Below, in pieces: positions 24,905 through 34,430 of a stretch of 64,000 nucleotides of DNA; within the stretch, counting starts at the first letter, position 1; every line of letters begins with the position of its first letter. The notes beneath the pieces are model-generated. The model searched no databases. It was not told the DNA's origin and worked only from the letters and a program-made list of their open reading frames with translations. A program made the translations under genes and the position numbers. Source of the DNA: Bdellovibrionota bacterium (GTDB taxonomy: Bacteria > Bdellovibrionota_C > UBA2361 > JAFLCA01); the NCBI GenBank assembly GCA_030584005.1, contig CP129486.1, forward strand, positions 371,556 through 435,555, written 5' to 3'.

Positions 24905-27178
24905 GTGACAAAGTTGTGGTTGTTTTTGATTCTGTTGGGAGGTGTTCCGTATACCCTGTCAGCGGAAAGTAAGCCTATCGGCGACCCGCCGTCGGCATAC
25001 ACCTGCCATATTCGTCGACAGGCACCAAACGAGCTTTCAAAGGGTGGCATACGCGTGCGACCTGCCGCGCTGATTAGACAGCTATCAAAGAAAATAGCGC
25101 GGCTCAAACGACGGGCGCCCTCCAGAAGCACGCCCATTCCGGCCCTGGCACGCTTCATACATCTGCGAGTCCAGGTGCAACGTTGCATTCGCAAGCTACC
25201 CCCTTTCTCGGTCAATGTACTGCCGAATCCAACCCCCTCGGCAACCCCCACCGTTCAATCAACCGCGTCCCCATCTCCCACTATAATCAGCATCCCTTCG
25301 GCAACCCCGACCCCTGGTCCTGTCGACGCGCTTGTTCCGAGCTGGAGCTTCCTGTGGGGTGCCGGCAGTCCGCACGCCTTGCCCCCGGGGGAAGATCGCT
25401 CGCAGCTCATTGCATTAATCCATGCTCACTATTCTACTGCTCCTACCGGGCCTTCCAGTCAGGGGAACTTCAACTCCTACCTGGCTTATCGGAATGAGGT
25501 CCGCGCCCTCAACCCATCAGCCAATCTCGGGTTGTACTTTAGCGCGGTCACTACCACTCATCAGGGTGCAGAGACTCTCTATGCCTTTCATGATCGAGAG
25601 TTCATCGACGATGATCAGGACCCGAGCACCCCGCCGCGACACCTGTGTGAATTTCCCGACTACCCCTATAACCTCTCTTACCTCCAATCCCGTCGCCCGG
25701 ATACTCACTCCTATATGCCGGTCATCTCCCCTTCTTCCTTTCAGCCGTTACGCTTAAGTGATCGAGCGCCGGACGCTTGGGAGCCTTATGGACCTGCCCC
25801 CTTTGCCTGGCTTCCGGGGGCCCTGTTTCACGCTCAATCAGCCCTGCTTCCCGGCACAGCGATCTATTGCCGCCCCGTCGTCAACTTTCTTCTCCCCTCG
25901 GTACAACAATTCGTAATGGATGGGCTTGATCAGGCACTGCAACTACCGGAATTTGCCGCAGCCACCATGATAACATTTGATAACGCTACATTGGTTACCT
26001 CTGAATTTGGCAACTGGCCCGGCCAGGGAGATGCCGACTCACCCTTCGCGAGTACTCCTCCCGACCAAAGTTTCCGTGCCTACCTCCTGGCGGTTCGATC
26101 GCATTTGAATGCACGGGGCTATCACCTCGCCCTTAACGGAAGCACCTTTTCGGGGGCCCTTGCCGGAGCCGCTGACTTCATCTTCACTGAAGGATTCGGC
26201 ATTCAGCGATCGATGTCGGCGCAACGCATCGAACAGGTGCTGCAATCATATCGGCAGTTTATTGGCGCTGGTACCGCAGTAATTCCCTACTTCCTGAGCG
26301 GCTGGCGCGGATTCACAGGCAATCATAAGAATCTCTTCTTCTTCCTAGCCACGAACTTATTGGTCTTTGAACCTGGATTGATGTCCTTTGTCACCAATCT
26401 CACTACCGAGCATATGCACGCACACAGTCCGGAGAATGCCCTTAGAGCGTACTCAGAGATGTATATTCCAACCTGTCTCGGCGCCGCAGATGGCCCCTAT
26501 CACTCGGCTTCTGGTAACGCTGCTATTAAATTCCGCAGCTTTCAGAATGGTCTGGTGCTTTCGAATATCTCAGACACGGCACAACATATCCCGGGTGAGC
26601 TTGCCGATAATCTGACATCTCAAGGCTTCGGAAACCCGTCACCGCTTGCCGCAAAGTCCGGCCTTATTCTCCTGCGGCACTGTAACTGCATGCAGCGCTT
26701 TGATTCCGACTTTCAAGAATACTGTGAAACGAATCACTCGCGACTTCCCACCTTTTCCCCGCTACGCGGCGATCTGGACTGTGATGGGGAGGCGACCCAG
26801 AACGATGGGGTCGCATTCAGACTTTACCTGCAGAGCCCACATCACTATTCCATTCAGTATCCAGTATGCGCCTTCCATATCAGAGAGGTTGGAGACTTTG
26901 ATGATGATGGGCTGGTCACCGAGAGGGACCTGGCCCTGTTCGAACATTACAATACACGCGGATGGACCATCTGCGGCGAGAATCAGCCGGGCGATATGAA
27001 CTGCGACGGATGTGTCGACAACGCGGATATCGATCCCTTTAACCTGGCACTGTCTGACCAGCGCGCTTATGCCGAGCTGTTTCCTAATTGTCCGATTGAA
27101 CGGGCTGACATCAATCAAGATAGGCACATCAATCTATTCGACCTTCAACCGTTTGTTGAGCTGCTGAATCCAGGATGA
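24905..27178 (+). CDS. Large secreted protein with TIM-barrel-like domain and dockerin-like Ca-binding repeats
   Basis: This is a secreted protein of about 757 residues. A signal peptide (TKLWLFLILLGGVPYTLSAE) is followed by a basic region and a Pro/Thr/Ser linker (about residues 105-140, PTPSATPT and similar). The central domain (about 145-605) has features of glycoside-hydrolase-like barrels: WSFLWGAGSPH near its start, then TMITFDNATLV, then DFIFTEGFGI. The C-terminus has four Asp-rich loops of dockerin type I/EF-hand style: DLDCDGEATQNDG, DFDDDGLVTERDL, DMNCDGCVDNADI and DINQDRHINLFDL. No catalytic family is assigned with confidence; a polysaccharide-related function is inferred. The GTG at 24905 is chosen because it begins the signal peptide; a TTG at 24854 is an alternative. 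Confidence 0.72.
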   Translation: MTKLWLFLILLGGVPYTLSAESKPIGDPPSAYTCHIRRQAPNELSKGGIRVRPAALIRQLSKKIARLKRRAPSRSTPIPALARFIHLRVQVQRCIRKLPPFSVNVLPNPTPSATPTVQSTASPSPTIISIPSATPTPGPVDALVPSWSFLWGAGSPHALPPGEDRSQLIALIHAHYSTAPTGPSSQGNFNSYLAYRNEVRALNPSANLGLYFSAVTTTHQGAETLYAFHDREFIDDDQDPSTPPRHLCEFPDYPYNLSYLQSRRPDTHSYMPVISPSSFQPLRLSDRAPDAWEPYGPAPFAWLPGALFHAQSALLPGTAIYCRPVVNFLLPSVQQFVMDGLDQALQLPEFAAATMITFDNATLVTSEFGNWPGQGDADSPFASTPPDQSFRAYLLAVRSHLNARGYHLALNGSTFSGALAGAADFIFTEGFGIQRSMSAQRIEQVLQSYRQFIGAGTAVIPYFLSGWRGFTGNHKNLFFFLATNLLVFEPGLMSFVTNLTTEHMHAHSPENALRAYSEMYIPTCLGAADGPYHSASGNAAIKFRSFQNGLVLSNISDTAQHIPGELADNLTSQGFGNPSPLAAKSGLILLRHCNCMQRFDSDFQEYCETNHSRLPTFSPLRGDLDCDGEATQNDGVAFRLYLQSPHHYSIQYPVCAFHIREVGDFDDDGLVTERDLALFEHYNTRGWTICGENQPGDMNCDGCVDNADIDPFNLALSDQRAYAELFPNCPIERADINQDRHINLFDLQPFVELLNPG

Positions 27179-27192
27179 TCCGTAGAGAGACG

Positions 27193-27213
27193 GCGGCACA
27201 TCTCCCGTGCCGC
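27193..27213. terminator. Hairpin between convergent genes
   Basis: GCGGCAC (27193-27199), loop ATCTCCC, GTGCCGC (27207-27213) form a perfect 7-base GC-rich stem between two convergent stops. No T-run follows, so it is a possible terminator. Confidence 0.4.
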
Positions 27214-27257
27214 ACTGATCGGGCTGCGGTCACTCGGCCCCCGGCGCAGGCAAGGTA

Positions 27258-28253
27258 CTATGGGGGCTCTGGTACATCCTCAGAGTGAAAGATCTGCCAC
27301 TCCGAACGCTGCCGTATGCCGAGATAACAGGGTCCAGCCTCTAAGAGAGCCTTGCGATTCCGTGCAATAAACTCGACCTTATCCTTTAGCTCAACCGGAC
27401 GCACCCAGTACATCTGCTCAATGTAACTTTCGCGCCTTCGACCCGAGGCAAGGCTAAGATCGAAATAAGCTTGAATGCCCCCCTCATTCGCCAGCGGCTG
27501 TGTTGATATCGACTCCACCCGGGGAATGTAGCGCACCGCCACCTTTGGATCTTTGCTGGTCACGGCGTCGCGGTACATCGTGCTGGGAGATACGTTTGTC
27601 GTCGTTCTTAGCTGCACCTCGGCACTGCCCGGCTCGCGTCCGGTGAGGAGGTAGCCAGAGGCGTCACCACCAACTGTAAATTGTGCTCCATCGAACTCCA
27701 GAGCATATGGGACAAGACGAAACCGATCTCCTTCATAGCGCGGGGCTTGCAACTTGCGGGGACAGAGCAGCACCGCCATGAGATCGGAAGACCGCGGATC
27801 CCCATACCAAACCGCAAGGCTTTGCCCATCACTGCCCTCCAAAAAGTAGCGCTTGGGGCGCGGCTTAGCTAGTGAGAGTCGCACCCCTCCCGCCTCACTA
27901 CGCAGCGCTGGTCGACTGTGCTTGAGAACAAACACCCCCTCTGATTCATTCAGCTCAAGGGTAAAGGGCTCCGAATCTTTCCGAAAATGAAGCAGCACTT
28001 GCGGTACGGTGAGCCGCGCTTTCGGAATGTTGCCTTGCCATACCCCTTCCACATCAACCGAAGATGGCAAGGGCAGCGCTAGAGGGCGTATTATCTGGTC
28101 ACGAACAATTGCACTGACCACCTTGGCAAGTTCATCGCTGGATGGCTCAGCAGAGGGGCTAAAGTGTCCCTCGGCCAATGCGCTCCCGGGTGTGCACAAA
28201 CACACTGCGAAACACAGGACCCCCGCAACAAATATGCCAGGCGTTTTGATCAC
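27258..28253 (-). CDS. Secreted protein of unknown function, coupled to rodA
   Basis: The family is unknown. The protein has 331 residues, starting with a signal peptide (IKTPGIFVAGVLCFAVCLCT, ending SALA). The body looks beta-rich, with no membrane helix after the signal. The GTG at 28253 overlaps the rodA stop (GTGA), and GAGGGG lies upstream; the frame is open much farther upstream, but that part lies within rodA. As the last gene of the mreB-to-rodA cluster it may act in the periplasm in wall synthesis, which is inference from position only. Confidence 0.7.
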   Translation of the reverse strand: MIKTPGIFVAGVLCFAVCLCTPGSALAEGHFSPSAEPSSDELAKVVSAIVRDQIIRPLALPLPSSVDVEGVWQGNIPKARLTVPQVLLHFRKDSEPFTLELNESEGVFVLKHSRPALRSEAGGVRLSLAKPRPKRYFLEGSDGQSLAVWYGDPRSSDLMAVLLCPRKLQAPRYEGDRFRLVPYALEFDGAQFTVGGDASGYLLTGREPGSAEVQLRTTTNVSPSTMYRDAVTSKDPKVAVRYIPRVESISTQPLANEGGIQAYFDLSLASGRRRESYIEQMYWVRPVELKDKVEFIARNRKALLEAGPCYLGIRQRSEWQIFHSEDVPEPP

Positions 28254-29419
28254 CGCGCACCCCTCAAGTACTGGAACCGCCGCATACTCACCCCCAATAC
28301 CAAGCCCAAGCAGAAAAACGTTGAGACGAGAGAGGAACCTCCGTAACTGAAAAGTTTGAGTGGAATACCCACCACAGGCAGGAGGCCAATTACCATTCCC
28401 ACATTCACAACGGCGTGCACAAATAGCAGGGACGCTATACCGGTCACCATCATGGACGAATAGAGGTCCTTGCTCTTGGCTGCAACTCTCAGAATTCTGT
28501 ACAAGAGGAATGCGTAGAGTATCAACACGCTCGCACAACCTATAAATCCCCATTCCTCGGCGAGCACCGAGAAAATAAAATCAGTGGTGTGTTCAGGCAG
28601 GAACGCAAGTTGGCTCTGCGTTCCCTGCAGATATCCCTTGCCGGCAAACGAGCCTGAACCAACCGCGATGATAGATTGCAAAATATGATATCCGCTGCCT
28701 TGCGGGTCGGCGGCGGGATCAAAGAGGGTCAATACCCTACGGCGTTGATAATCGTGCAGCAGGAACATCCAAGCGGGAACGGCAGCTGCGACCGCAAGCA
28801 CGACCCCGCTCACGAGCACCTTGAGCTCGACCCCTACGAATAGAATCATCAGAGCCCCCACGCCGCCAATGACGAGCGCCGTCCCAAGGTCCGGTTGACG
28901 CATAATGAGCGCCATCGGCACGAGCACTATCGATAGCGGGAGCAATACCTGCGTGAAGCTATAGCCATCATTTGAAGGTGGATACTTCGAGATATATCTG
29001 GCAAGGGCCATGATAGCCCCAATTTTCATCAACTCAGCCGGTTGCAGGTTGAATGCACCCAGGTCAAGCCAGCGCCTTGAACCGTTCACGACCGTCCCAA
29101 AGAGCAGCACAAGAATCAAAAGTATGACCCCGCCGCCGTACAGTACATAACTAACCCGATGGAGAAACGTGGGCGGCAGAGCCATGGCAAATGCCATCAC
29201 CACCAAAGATAGCAGTAAAAAGGTGGCCTGCTTGGAGAACGCCGGACTGGCAGGGCTATCGATTAGTCCAAACAACATGCGCAGGTTATTATCAGGATTG
29301 TACCCCGCACTATACAGCACCCCCAGCCCAAGCAGCGGGATCAGCAGCCCCGTCAGCAGGAGGGGCCAGTCAAACGTCCTTAGAATCCGTTTTTCCATCG
29401 CTGCATTCCACATCATCAC
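28250..29419 (-). CDS. rodA: Rod-shape SEDS peptidoglycan polymerase RodA
   Basis: RodA is the inner-membrane glycosyltransferase of the elongasome and polymerises lipid II with PBP2. It has 389 residues and about ten helices. SEDS-type motifs are visible: RRWLDLGAFNLQPAELMKIG, MRQPDLGTALVI, FLPEHTTDFIFSVLAEEWGF and GIPLKLFSYGGSSL. A GTG at 29419 overlaps the mrdA stop, and ATGs at 29416 and 29398 (MEKRIL) are alternatives. Translational coupling with mrdA above and the secreted protein below is clear. Confidence 0.95.
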   Translation of the reverse strand: MMMWNAAMEKRILRTFDWPLLLTGLLIPLLGLGVLYSAGYNPDNNLRMLFGLIDSPASPAFSKQATFLLLSLVVMAFAMALPPTFLHRVSYVLYGGGVILLILVLLFGTVVNGSRRWLDLGAFNLQPAELMKIGAIMALARYISKYPPSNDGYSFTQVLLPLSIVLVPMALIMRQPDLGTALVIGGVGALMILFVGVELKVLVSGVVLAVAAAVPAWMFLLHDYQRRRVLTLFDPAADPQGSGYHILQSIIAVGSGSFAGKGYLQGTQSQLAFLPEHTTDFIFSVLAEEWGFIGCASVLILYAFLLYRILRVAAKSKDLYSSMMVTGIASLLFVHAVVNVGMVIGLLPVVGIPLKLFSYGGSSLVSTFFCLGLVLGVSMRRFQYLRGAR

Positions 29420-31296
29420 CCGGAAGTGCTTGCCTTGGCTCCTTCTGCACTCACTATCTGCTGCTCCGGTGCGCCGCGAGTAGATAGAAAATAGGCCTCG
29501 AACACCTGCTTCACCAGCGGTGCTGCATTAGCGCCGCCCCCGCCGCCATTCTCCACCAATGCCACAGCTACAATCTCAGGATTCTCCGCTGGCGCATAGC
29601 CCACAAACCACGCATGGTCTTCTAAGTGCTCGTGCTTTGCAGCGCCAAGGGCCACTACTTGCGCGGTGCCTGTCTTTCCCCCCACGGTTATTGAGGGAAA
29701 CCGCTCCATTCGAACGCGCTTGCCGGTGCCTTTGGGATCGTTGACCACCCCCACCATGGCATCGGTAATCAACTTCAACACGCTCTCATCAACCGCAGCA
29801 TGGGCAATCTCTTCCGGGGGAAAATCATCATCCAGAAAACCGCCATCTGCCGAGGAGATCTTCTTTACCAGCTGAGGGCGCATCACTTTCCCCCCATTGA
29901 CGACTGCTGCTATGGAACTCGCTATCTGCAGAGGCGTTACCGTAACCGCTCCCTGGCCAATCACCACAGAGAGCGTTTCTCCTGGATGCCATTTCTGATT
30001 TGCGGGATCGCGATAGTACTTCTTCTTCCATGCGGTCGATGGCATCAGCCCGGAGGCCTCATCGACGAGCTTGATTCCCGTCTGTTTCCCTAGACCAAAT
30101 CGCACTGCGTAATCATGGATGCGATCCACTCCCAGGCGCTGGCCGACGACATAGAAATAGACATCACAACTCTGCACGATGGCATCATAGAGATTCACGG
30201 GCCCATGCCCCTCGCGCTTATGACACCCAAAGACCCGTCCTCCGAACGGGAGCCCGCCTCGACAGGTAATGCGCTCCTGCGGGCTAATGACTTTCTGATC
30301 GATTGCCGCTAGCGCCGAAAAGATCTTAAACACGGAGCCGGGCGGATATACTCCTTGGACGGCCCTATTATTAAGTATTTTGCCGGACCCTGAGCGCAGC
30401 TCTTTCCATACATCAGCCGGCACATCGCCAGAGAACATGTTGGGGTCGAACTTGGGACTCGAAACAAGAGCCAATACTTCACCCGTCTTAGGCTGTAGAG
30501 CCACAATAGCGCCGCGCTTGCCCTCTAACGCCGCATCAGCCGCCTGTTGAGTAGGAAGATCCAGCGTCAGGGTGACATCGTGCCCTGGCCGCTCCGGTTC
30601 ATATGAATACTCTCCGATCCGCGCACCGGAGGCGTTTACGATGACGAGTTGGGAACCGCGTACCCCTTGTAAGAACTCTTCCCAGCGAGCTTCGAGGCCG
30701 AATTGCCCCACCACATCACCCGGCTTATACCCTCGAAACTGCGGGAGCTCCAGCTGCTCCTTTGTAATCTCACGGATATAGCCGAGGGTGTGTGCCCCGA
30801 GGCTGCCATACAAATAGTAGCGAGTTGGAGTGACGTTAATCATTACCCCGGGTAGGTCGAACTTGCGCGATGACACCTTTGCGACAACGTCACGCGAGAC
30901 ATCGCGTAGTAAAAGCCGCGGTTCAAACTTTCTCCGCTTGCGGGTATCACGGAGGCGTTCGTCGAGTTTCCCGGGCTCTTCATCGATCAGGCGGGACAGT
31001 CGATGCAAGGTGAGTGCAGGGTCAGGTGCATCTTCAGGCACCAGCTCCACACTATAGGCGGGCCGATTTTTCACCAGCGGCTTGCCGTTTCTGTCTAGCA
31101 TCAGCCCGCGCGAGGGTGGGATAAACACCGGACGCAACCGGTTGTGCTCCGATTTCTGCCTGAACTCAGCACCGTTGAGAATCTGCAGATGCCACAGGCG
31201 ACCTAACAGCACCGTAAAGCTGAGGATGATCACGCCTGTGGCGAGGGTAACCCTCCTTCCCAGGTTGAACGATGATTTCTCAAGCTTAGTTGCCAT
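29416..31296 (-). CDS. mrdA: Penicillin-binding protein 2 (elongation transpeptidase)
   Basis: This is the class B transpeptidase of the rod system, cross-linking strands made by RodA. It has 626 residues. A single N-terminal helix (about 18-37) is followed by the dimerisation/pedestal domain containing PPSRGLMLDRNGKPLV and YGSLGAHTLGYI. The transpeptidase domain follows from about 240, with catalytic S321-V-F-K324, the SCD motif of the PBP2 type, and GGKTGTAQV near residue 550. It is coupled to rodA by overlap. About 100 bases separate it from mreD, so a secondary promoter is possible. Confidence 0.96.
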   Translation of the reverse strand: MATKLEKSSFNLGRRVTLATGVIILSFTVLLGRLWHLQILNGAEFRQKSEHNRLRPVFIPPSRGLMLDRNGKPLVKNRPAYSVELVPEDAPDPALTLHRLSRLIDEEPGKLDERLRDTRKRRKFEPRLLLRDVSRDVVAKVSSRKFDLPGVMINVTPTRYYLYGSLGAHTLGYIREITKEQLELPQFRGYKPGDVVGQFGLEARWEEFLQGVRGSQLVIVNASGARIGEYSYEPERPGHDVTLTLDLPTQQAADAALEGKRGAIVALQPKTGEVLALVSSPKFDPNMFSGDVPADVWKELRSGSGKILNNRAVQGVYPPGSVFKIFSALAAIDQKVISPQERITCRGGLPFGGRVFGCHKREGHGPVNLYDAIVQSCDVYFYVVGQRLGVDRIHDYAVRFGLGKQTGIKLVDEASGLMPSTAWKKKYYRDPANQKWHPGETLSVVIGQGAVTVTPLQIASSIAAVVNGGKVMRPQLVKKISSADGGFLDDDFPPEEIAHAAVDESVLKLITDAMVGVVNDPKGTGKRVRMERFPSITVGGKTGTAQVVALGAAKHEHLEDHAWFVGYAPAENPEIVAVALVENGGGGGANAAPLVKQVFEAYFLSTRGAPEQQIVSAEGAKASTSG

Positions 31297-31398
31297 AGCA
31301 CCGAAGCATTTAATCGTTACGCTCCTTCAGTTAACACCAAGGCGATGCACTCACGGAAAGACATGGTGAGGTCGGCTGTATCGAAAGGCATTATACGA

Positions 31399-31926
31399 TC
31401 AGAACCGTTCGAACGCCCGTGTCCCGCGCTTTGCACCAAGCTTTCCGCCTCCGCTCAGCCACCCCCTCGCGCACGCCACTACCATCGGAGCTAGTAGCGC
31501 AGTAAGGCAGGCTTCGGAAAGTAAAGTGGTCAGACTACTCCAACCGCGCGTCGTCAGCACCCCTGTCAACATCAGCACCAGGGTGCTCGTCAACAAAGAG
31601 GCAAAGAACGCAGCAAATGCGGTAGACGCATAGGACTCGATGAATACTCTCTGCGAAACAGAGGCGATGGCAGCAAACACCAAGCAGTAGGCACCCGCCC
31701 ATGGACCGAGAATGAGTCCGCCTGCCAAATCCATAATCAGCCCCAAACCGAATACCAAAAACGCACTGAGCGGGGTGGCTTCGTGAAAGGCGAGGAAAAT
31801 AACGAGCCCCAAAAGCAAGTTCGGGTTGGCAATGAACTCGGGCAGCACTCCAGAGATGATGACCTGTACCAGGGTGACGGCAAGCCCTAGTACAATGAAC
31901 CGCAACACAACCCAGCTCGGATTCAT
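31399..31926 (-). CDS. mreD: Rod shape-determining protein MreD
   Basis: This inner-membrane component of the elongasome links MreC to the wall synthases. It has 175 residues with five to six hydrophobic helices, and MreD-like stretches such as FGLGLIMDLAGGLILGPWAG. The ATG overlaps the mreC stop as ATGA, showing coupling. Sequence conservation in this family is weak, so the call leans on topology and gene order. Confidence 0.88.
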   Translation of the reverse strand: MNPSWVVLRFIVLGLAVTLVQVIISGVLPEFIANPNLLLGLVIFLAFHEATPLSAFLVFGLGLIMDLAGGLILGPWAGAYCLVFAAIASVSQRVFIESYASTAFAAFFASLLTSTLVLMLTGVLTTRGWSSLTTLLSEACLTALLAPMVVACARGWLSGGGKLGAKRGTRAFERF

Positions 31927-32795
31927 GGAGCGCGCCCCCCTTGATCGGCGAGAATATCCTTTGGGCGCTGAGCTCCCGTGAGGAGCAGCACTGATTCCAA
32001 ATGCGGAAGCCTTACAGCAGGGCGCACATCGACCGACTGAAATAGCCCGTCCCCCGGTTCTATTGCTGAAACTACCCCTACCAAAAGTCCTTTGGGAAAG
32101 AGGCCATCCATCCCCGACGTGATAATTCTATCGCCGATCTTAACCTCATCGTCATTGAGCACGAAGCGCCAACGGCACAAGGTGCTTCCGTTGCCCTCCA
32201 CCACACCGTGGGCCCGCGTGTCCTGAGCTATCGCATCAACACCGCTCGTGGGATCGGTTATGAGCAGCACCTTTGAGGTGCTTGGAGAAACGGCGATTAC
32301 CCTTCCCACGAGCCCCTCCTGATCTACTGCGGCAGTGCCTACCCATACCCCGTCGGCAGAGCCGCGATTGAGGGTGATCGCTTGCACCCAGTTCGATGCC
32401 TCATAGCCGATCACATCAGCCACTACCCCCGAAAGCTGTGTTTCCTCTCCCACCTTCAACAGTCCTCGCAATCGATCGTTCTCATGCCGCAGCTCAAGCA
32501 AACGAGAATTCTGTGCCTCCAATACCTCGAGTCTGCGCCTCAGTTCATGGTTCTCTTCCTTGACCCCACGCAATGCGATGTACCCATCCCAAATTCCCCC
32601 CACACCGCCCCGCAATGACGAAATTGACGACAGCAGGGGGTACAGAACTTCGGTGAAAGCCCCGGAGAGGGAACCGGCGATATGGGGACGCTTGGCCGTG
32701 TAGGCAGAGAGGAGAGTGGAGAGAAGAAAAAGCGCCAGCGCGGTGCCTGCTGCCTTTCTCCCCTTTTCTACAAATGCCTTTGTTGTTGGGCTCAT
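31923..32795 (-). CDS. mreC: Rod shape-determining protein MreC
   Basis: MreC is a bitopic periplasmic scaffold that organises PBP2 and RodA. It has 290 residues: one N-terminal helix (about 15-33), then a coiled coil (about 75-115, EENHELRRRLEVLEAQN onward), then the beta-barrel domain with VIGYEASNWVQAITLNRGS, GLVGRVIAVSPSTSKVLLIT and MDGLFPKGLLVGVV. It is separated from mreB by about 240 bases that contain one copy of a 61-base repeat. Confidence 0.95.
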   Translation of the reverse strand: MSPTTKAFVEKGRKAAGTALALFLLSTLLSAYTAKRPHIAGSLSGAFTEVLYPLLSSISSLRGGVGGIWDGYIALRGVKEENHELRRRLEVLEAQNSRLLELRHENDRLRGLLKVGEETQLSGVVADVIGYEASNWVQAITLNRGSADGVWVGTAAVDQEGLVGRVIAVSPSTSKVLLITDPTSGVDAIAQDTRAHGVVEGNGSTLCRWRFVLNDDEVKIGDRIITSGMDGLFPKGLLVGVVSAIEPGDGLFQSVDVRPAVRLPHLESVLLLTGAQRPKDILADQGGRAP

Positions 32796-32943
32796 AGGAG
32801 CTTTTCACGTACTGCTAGAGCGAGAATCGCATCAACCAAGCCACGGCGTGGGAAGAAATGCTCGAACGTATTGGCCCATTCTTGCCCTGCAACGGCTCGC
32901 TCAAGCAACTCAACTTGTCATCTGCCCATGTCACGCCGCAAGT

Positions 32944-33004
32944 CAGAATTCGCCCACAATTCCTCACGCTTTTTCCTGCCATGGATTCAGCTGTATGCAA
33001 TATC
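32944..33004. repeat. 61-base repeat, copy between mreB and mreC
   Basis: This block matches 34222-34282 at about 51 of 61 positions without gaps, including the shared core CTTTTTCCTGCCATGG. On the minus strand it precedes mreC by about 150 bases, as the other copy precedes mreB by about 150 bases. It may be a duplicated leader, promoter or RNA element. Confidence 0.6.
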
Positions 33005-33035
33005 AAAGCGAGAGCGCGACAGCAGCTCCGTTCGA

Positions 33036-34073
33036 TCAATGCATCATGATATCTCTAAGCGCATCGAGCTGATCCAACACCAGCCCCGATCCCATCACCA
33101 CCGTTGAGATGGGGTCGTCTGCCAGGATCACTCGTAACCCCGTCTTCTTCGATAGGTAGTCATCGAATCGGCGCAGCAGCGCACCACCGCCTGTGAGCGT
33201 AATGCCTCGCTCCACGATATCCCCCGAAAGCTCAGGGGGAGTTTTCTCCAGGGCTGTACGGACAAGCTCCACTATTTGGTGCAGGCTCTCCTGAATGGCC
33301 TCTCGGACCTCAGCCTCCTGGACGGTAACCGCGCGCGGCACCCCATGGATGAGGTCACGGCCTCTAATCTCAATCGCCAAGTTTTCAGTGGTAGGCAGCG
33401 CCGAACCGACCGCAATCTTAATCTGCTCTGCGGTTCGATCACCAATCAGGAGGTTATAGCGACGCCGCACATAATTGACTATTGCGTCGTCCATCTTGTC
33501 TCCAGCCACTCGCACCGACTGAGAGAAGACGATTCCTTTTAGCGATATCACCGCCACCTCTGAGGTGCCGCCACCGACATTGAGCACCATGCTCCCGCAG
33601 GCCTCCGTAATGGGGAGCTTAGCCCCCAATGCGGCTGCCATTGGCTCCTCGATCAGATGGACCTCACGTGCCCCTGCCGACTCAGCACTCTCCCTCACCG
33701 CCCGCTTCTCAACTTCGGTGATGCCGTGCGGCACACACACAATAATGCGCGGCTTAAGGAATGAGGGCCTCCTTGTATTAGCCTTTTTGATGAACTGCCT
33801 GAGCATCTCCTCGGCCACGTCGAAATCAGTTATCACGCCATCCCGAAGCGGGCGGACCGCCGAGATGCTGTCAGGGGTTCGCCCCAACATGTTCTTAGCC
33901 TCAATGCCCACCGCCACGATTCGACGCCGTCTTCGATCCTCCGCGTCCTGCACTGCTACGACCGACGGCTCGTTGCAAACTACCCCTTTACCCTTCACAT
34001 ATATCAAGGTGTTCGAGGTACCGAGATCAATCGCGAGGTCATTCGAAAACAGATCAAGAAAGGAACTGCCCAT
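33036..34073 (-). CDS. mreB: Rod shape-determining actin homologue MreB
   Basis: MreB is the cytoplasmic actin-like filament that orients wall elongation. It has 345 residues, the standard length. It shows an N-terminal amphipathic start (MGSSFLDLFS), phosphate 1 motif AIDLGTSNTLIYVKGKGVV, connect and phosphate 2 regions (VLNVGGGTSEVAVISL) and the adenosine motif GITLTGGGALLRRFD. It is the first gene of the mreB-mreC-mreD-mrdA-rodA cluster on the minus strand. Confidence 0.97.
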   Translation of the reverse strand: MGSSFLDLFSNDLAIDLGTSNTLIYVKGKGVVCNEPSVVAVQDAEDRRRRRIVAVGIEAKNMLGRTPDSISAVRPLRDGVITDFDVAEEMLRQFIKKANTRRPSFLKPRIIVCVPHGITEVEKRAVRESAESAGAREVHLIEEPMAAALGAKLPITEACGSMVLNVGGGTSEVAVISLKGIVFSQSVRVAGDKMDDAIVNYVRRRYNLLIGDRTAEQIKIAVGSALPTTENLAIEIRGRDLIHGVPRAVTVQEAEVREAIQESLHQIVELVRTALEKTPPELSGDIVERGITLTGGGALLRRFDDYLSKKTGLRVILADDPISTVVMGSGLVLDQLDALRDIMMH

Positions 34074-34430
34074 ACATCTCCGAGGACAACTCTAGCCCGA
34101 AAACTGCCTGAACCAATCCACTATCTGGAAAAGTGTGCTCGCGTTTCTTGGCTCATTGTTGATCGCCTCTGCCACAGAGCATCGCATGCACATCATACCA
34201 ACACTGCAGGCGACGGCGGGCCAGAATTCACCAACGATACCTCACACTTTTTCCTGCCATGGTTTCAGCTTCATGCAGAATCGCCGCTAGGGGAATACAT
34301 TCATACACCCTTAGGGTTACTTAGGGACTCACTCACATCCCACTCATTCCTACTATCGCAAAGTAGTGAGCGGGGGAATAAGAAATACTGATACGACGCA
34401 CTCTCTCTTAAGGAATGGCTGCCAGGACAA
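34074..34430. other. Leader region upstream of mreB
   Basis: This is 357 bases between mreB and the upstream hypothetical gene. It contains the second copy of the 61-base repeat (34222-34282). No open frame of credible length was seen. A mreB promoter is expected here. Confidence 0.45.
34222..34282. repeat. 61-base repeat, copy upstream of mreB
   Basis: This is the partner of 32944-33004, same length and same orientation, with about ten mismatches. It lies about 150 bases before the mreB start on the minus strand. Confidence 0.6.

Noticed and set aside
32815..33039. Minus-strand 74-residue frame between mreB and mreC
   Set aside because: It has no ribosome site and covers the 61-base repeat. 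In the second repeat copy the same frame stops within a few codons, so coding conservation is absent.
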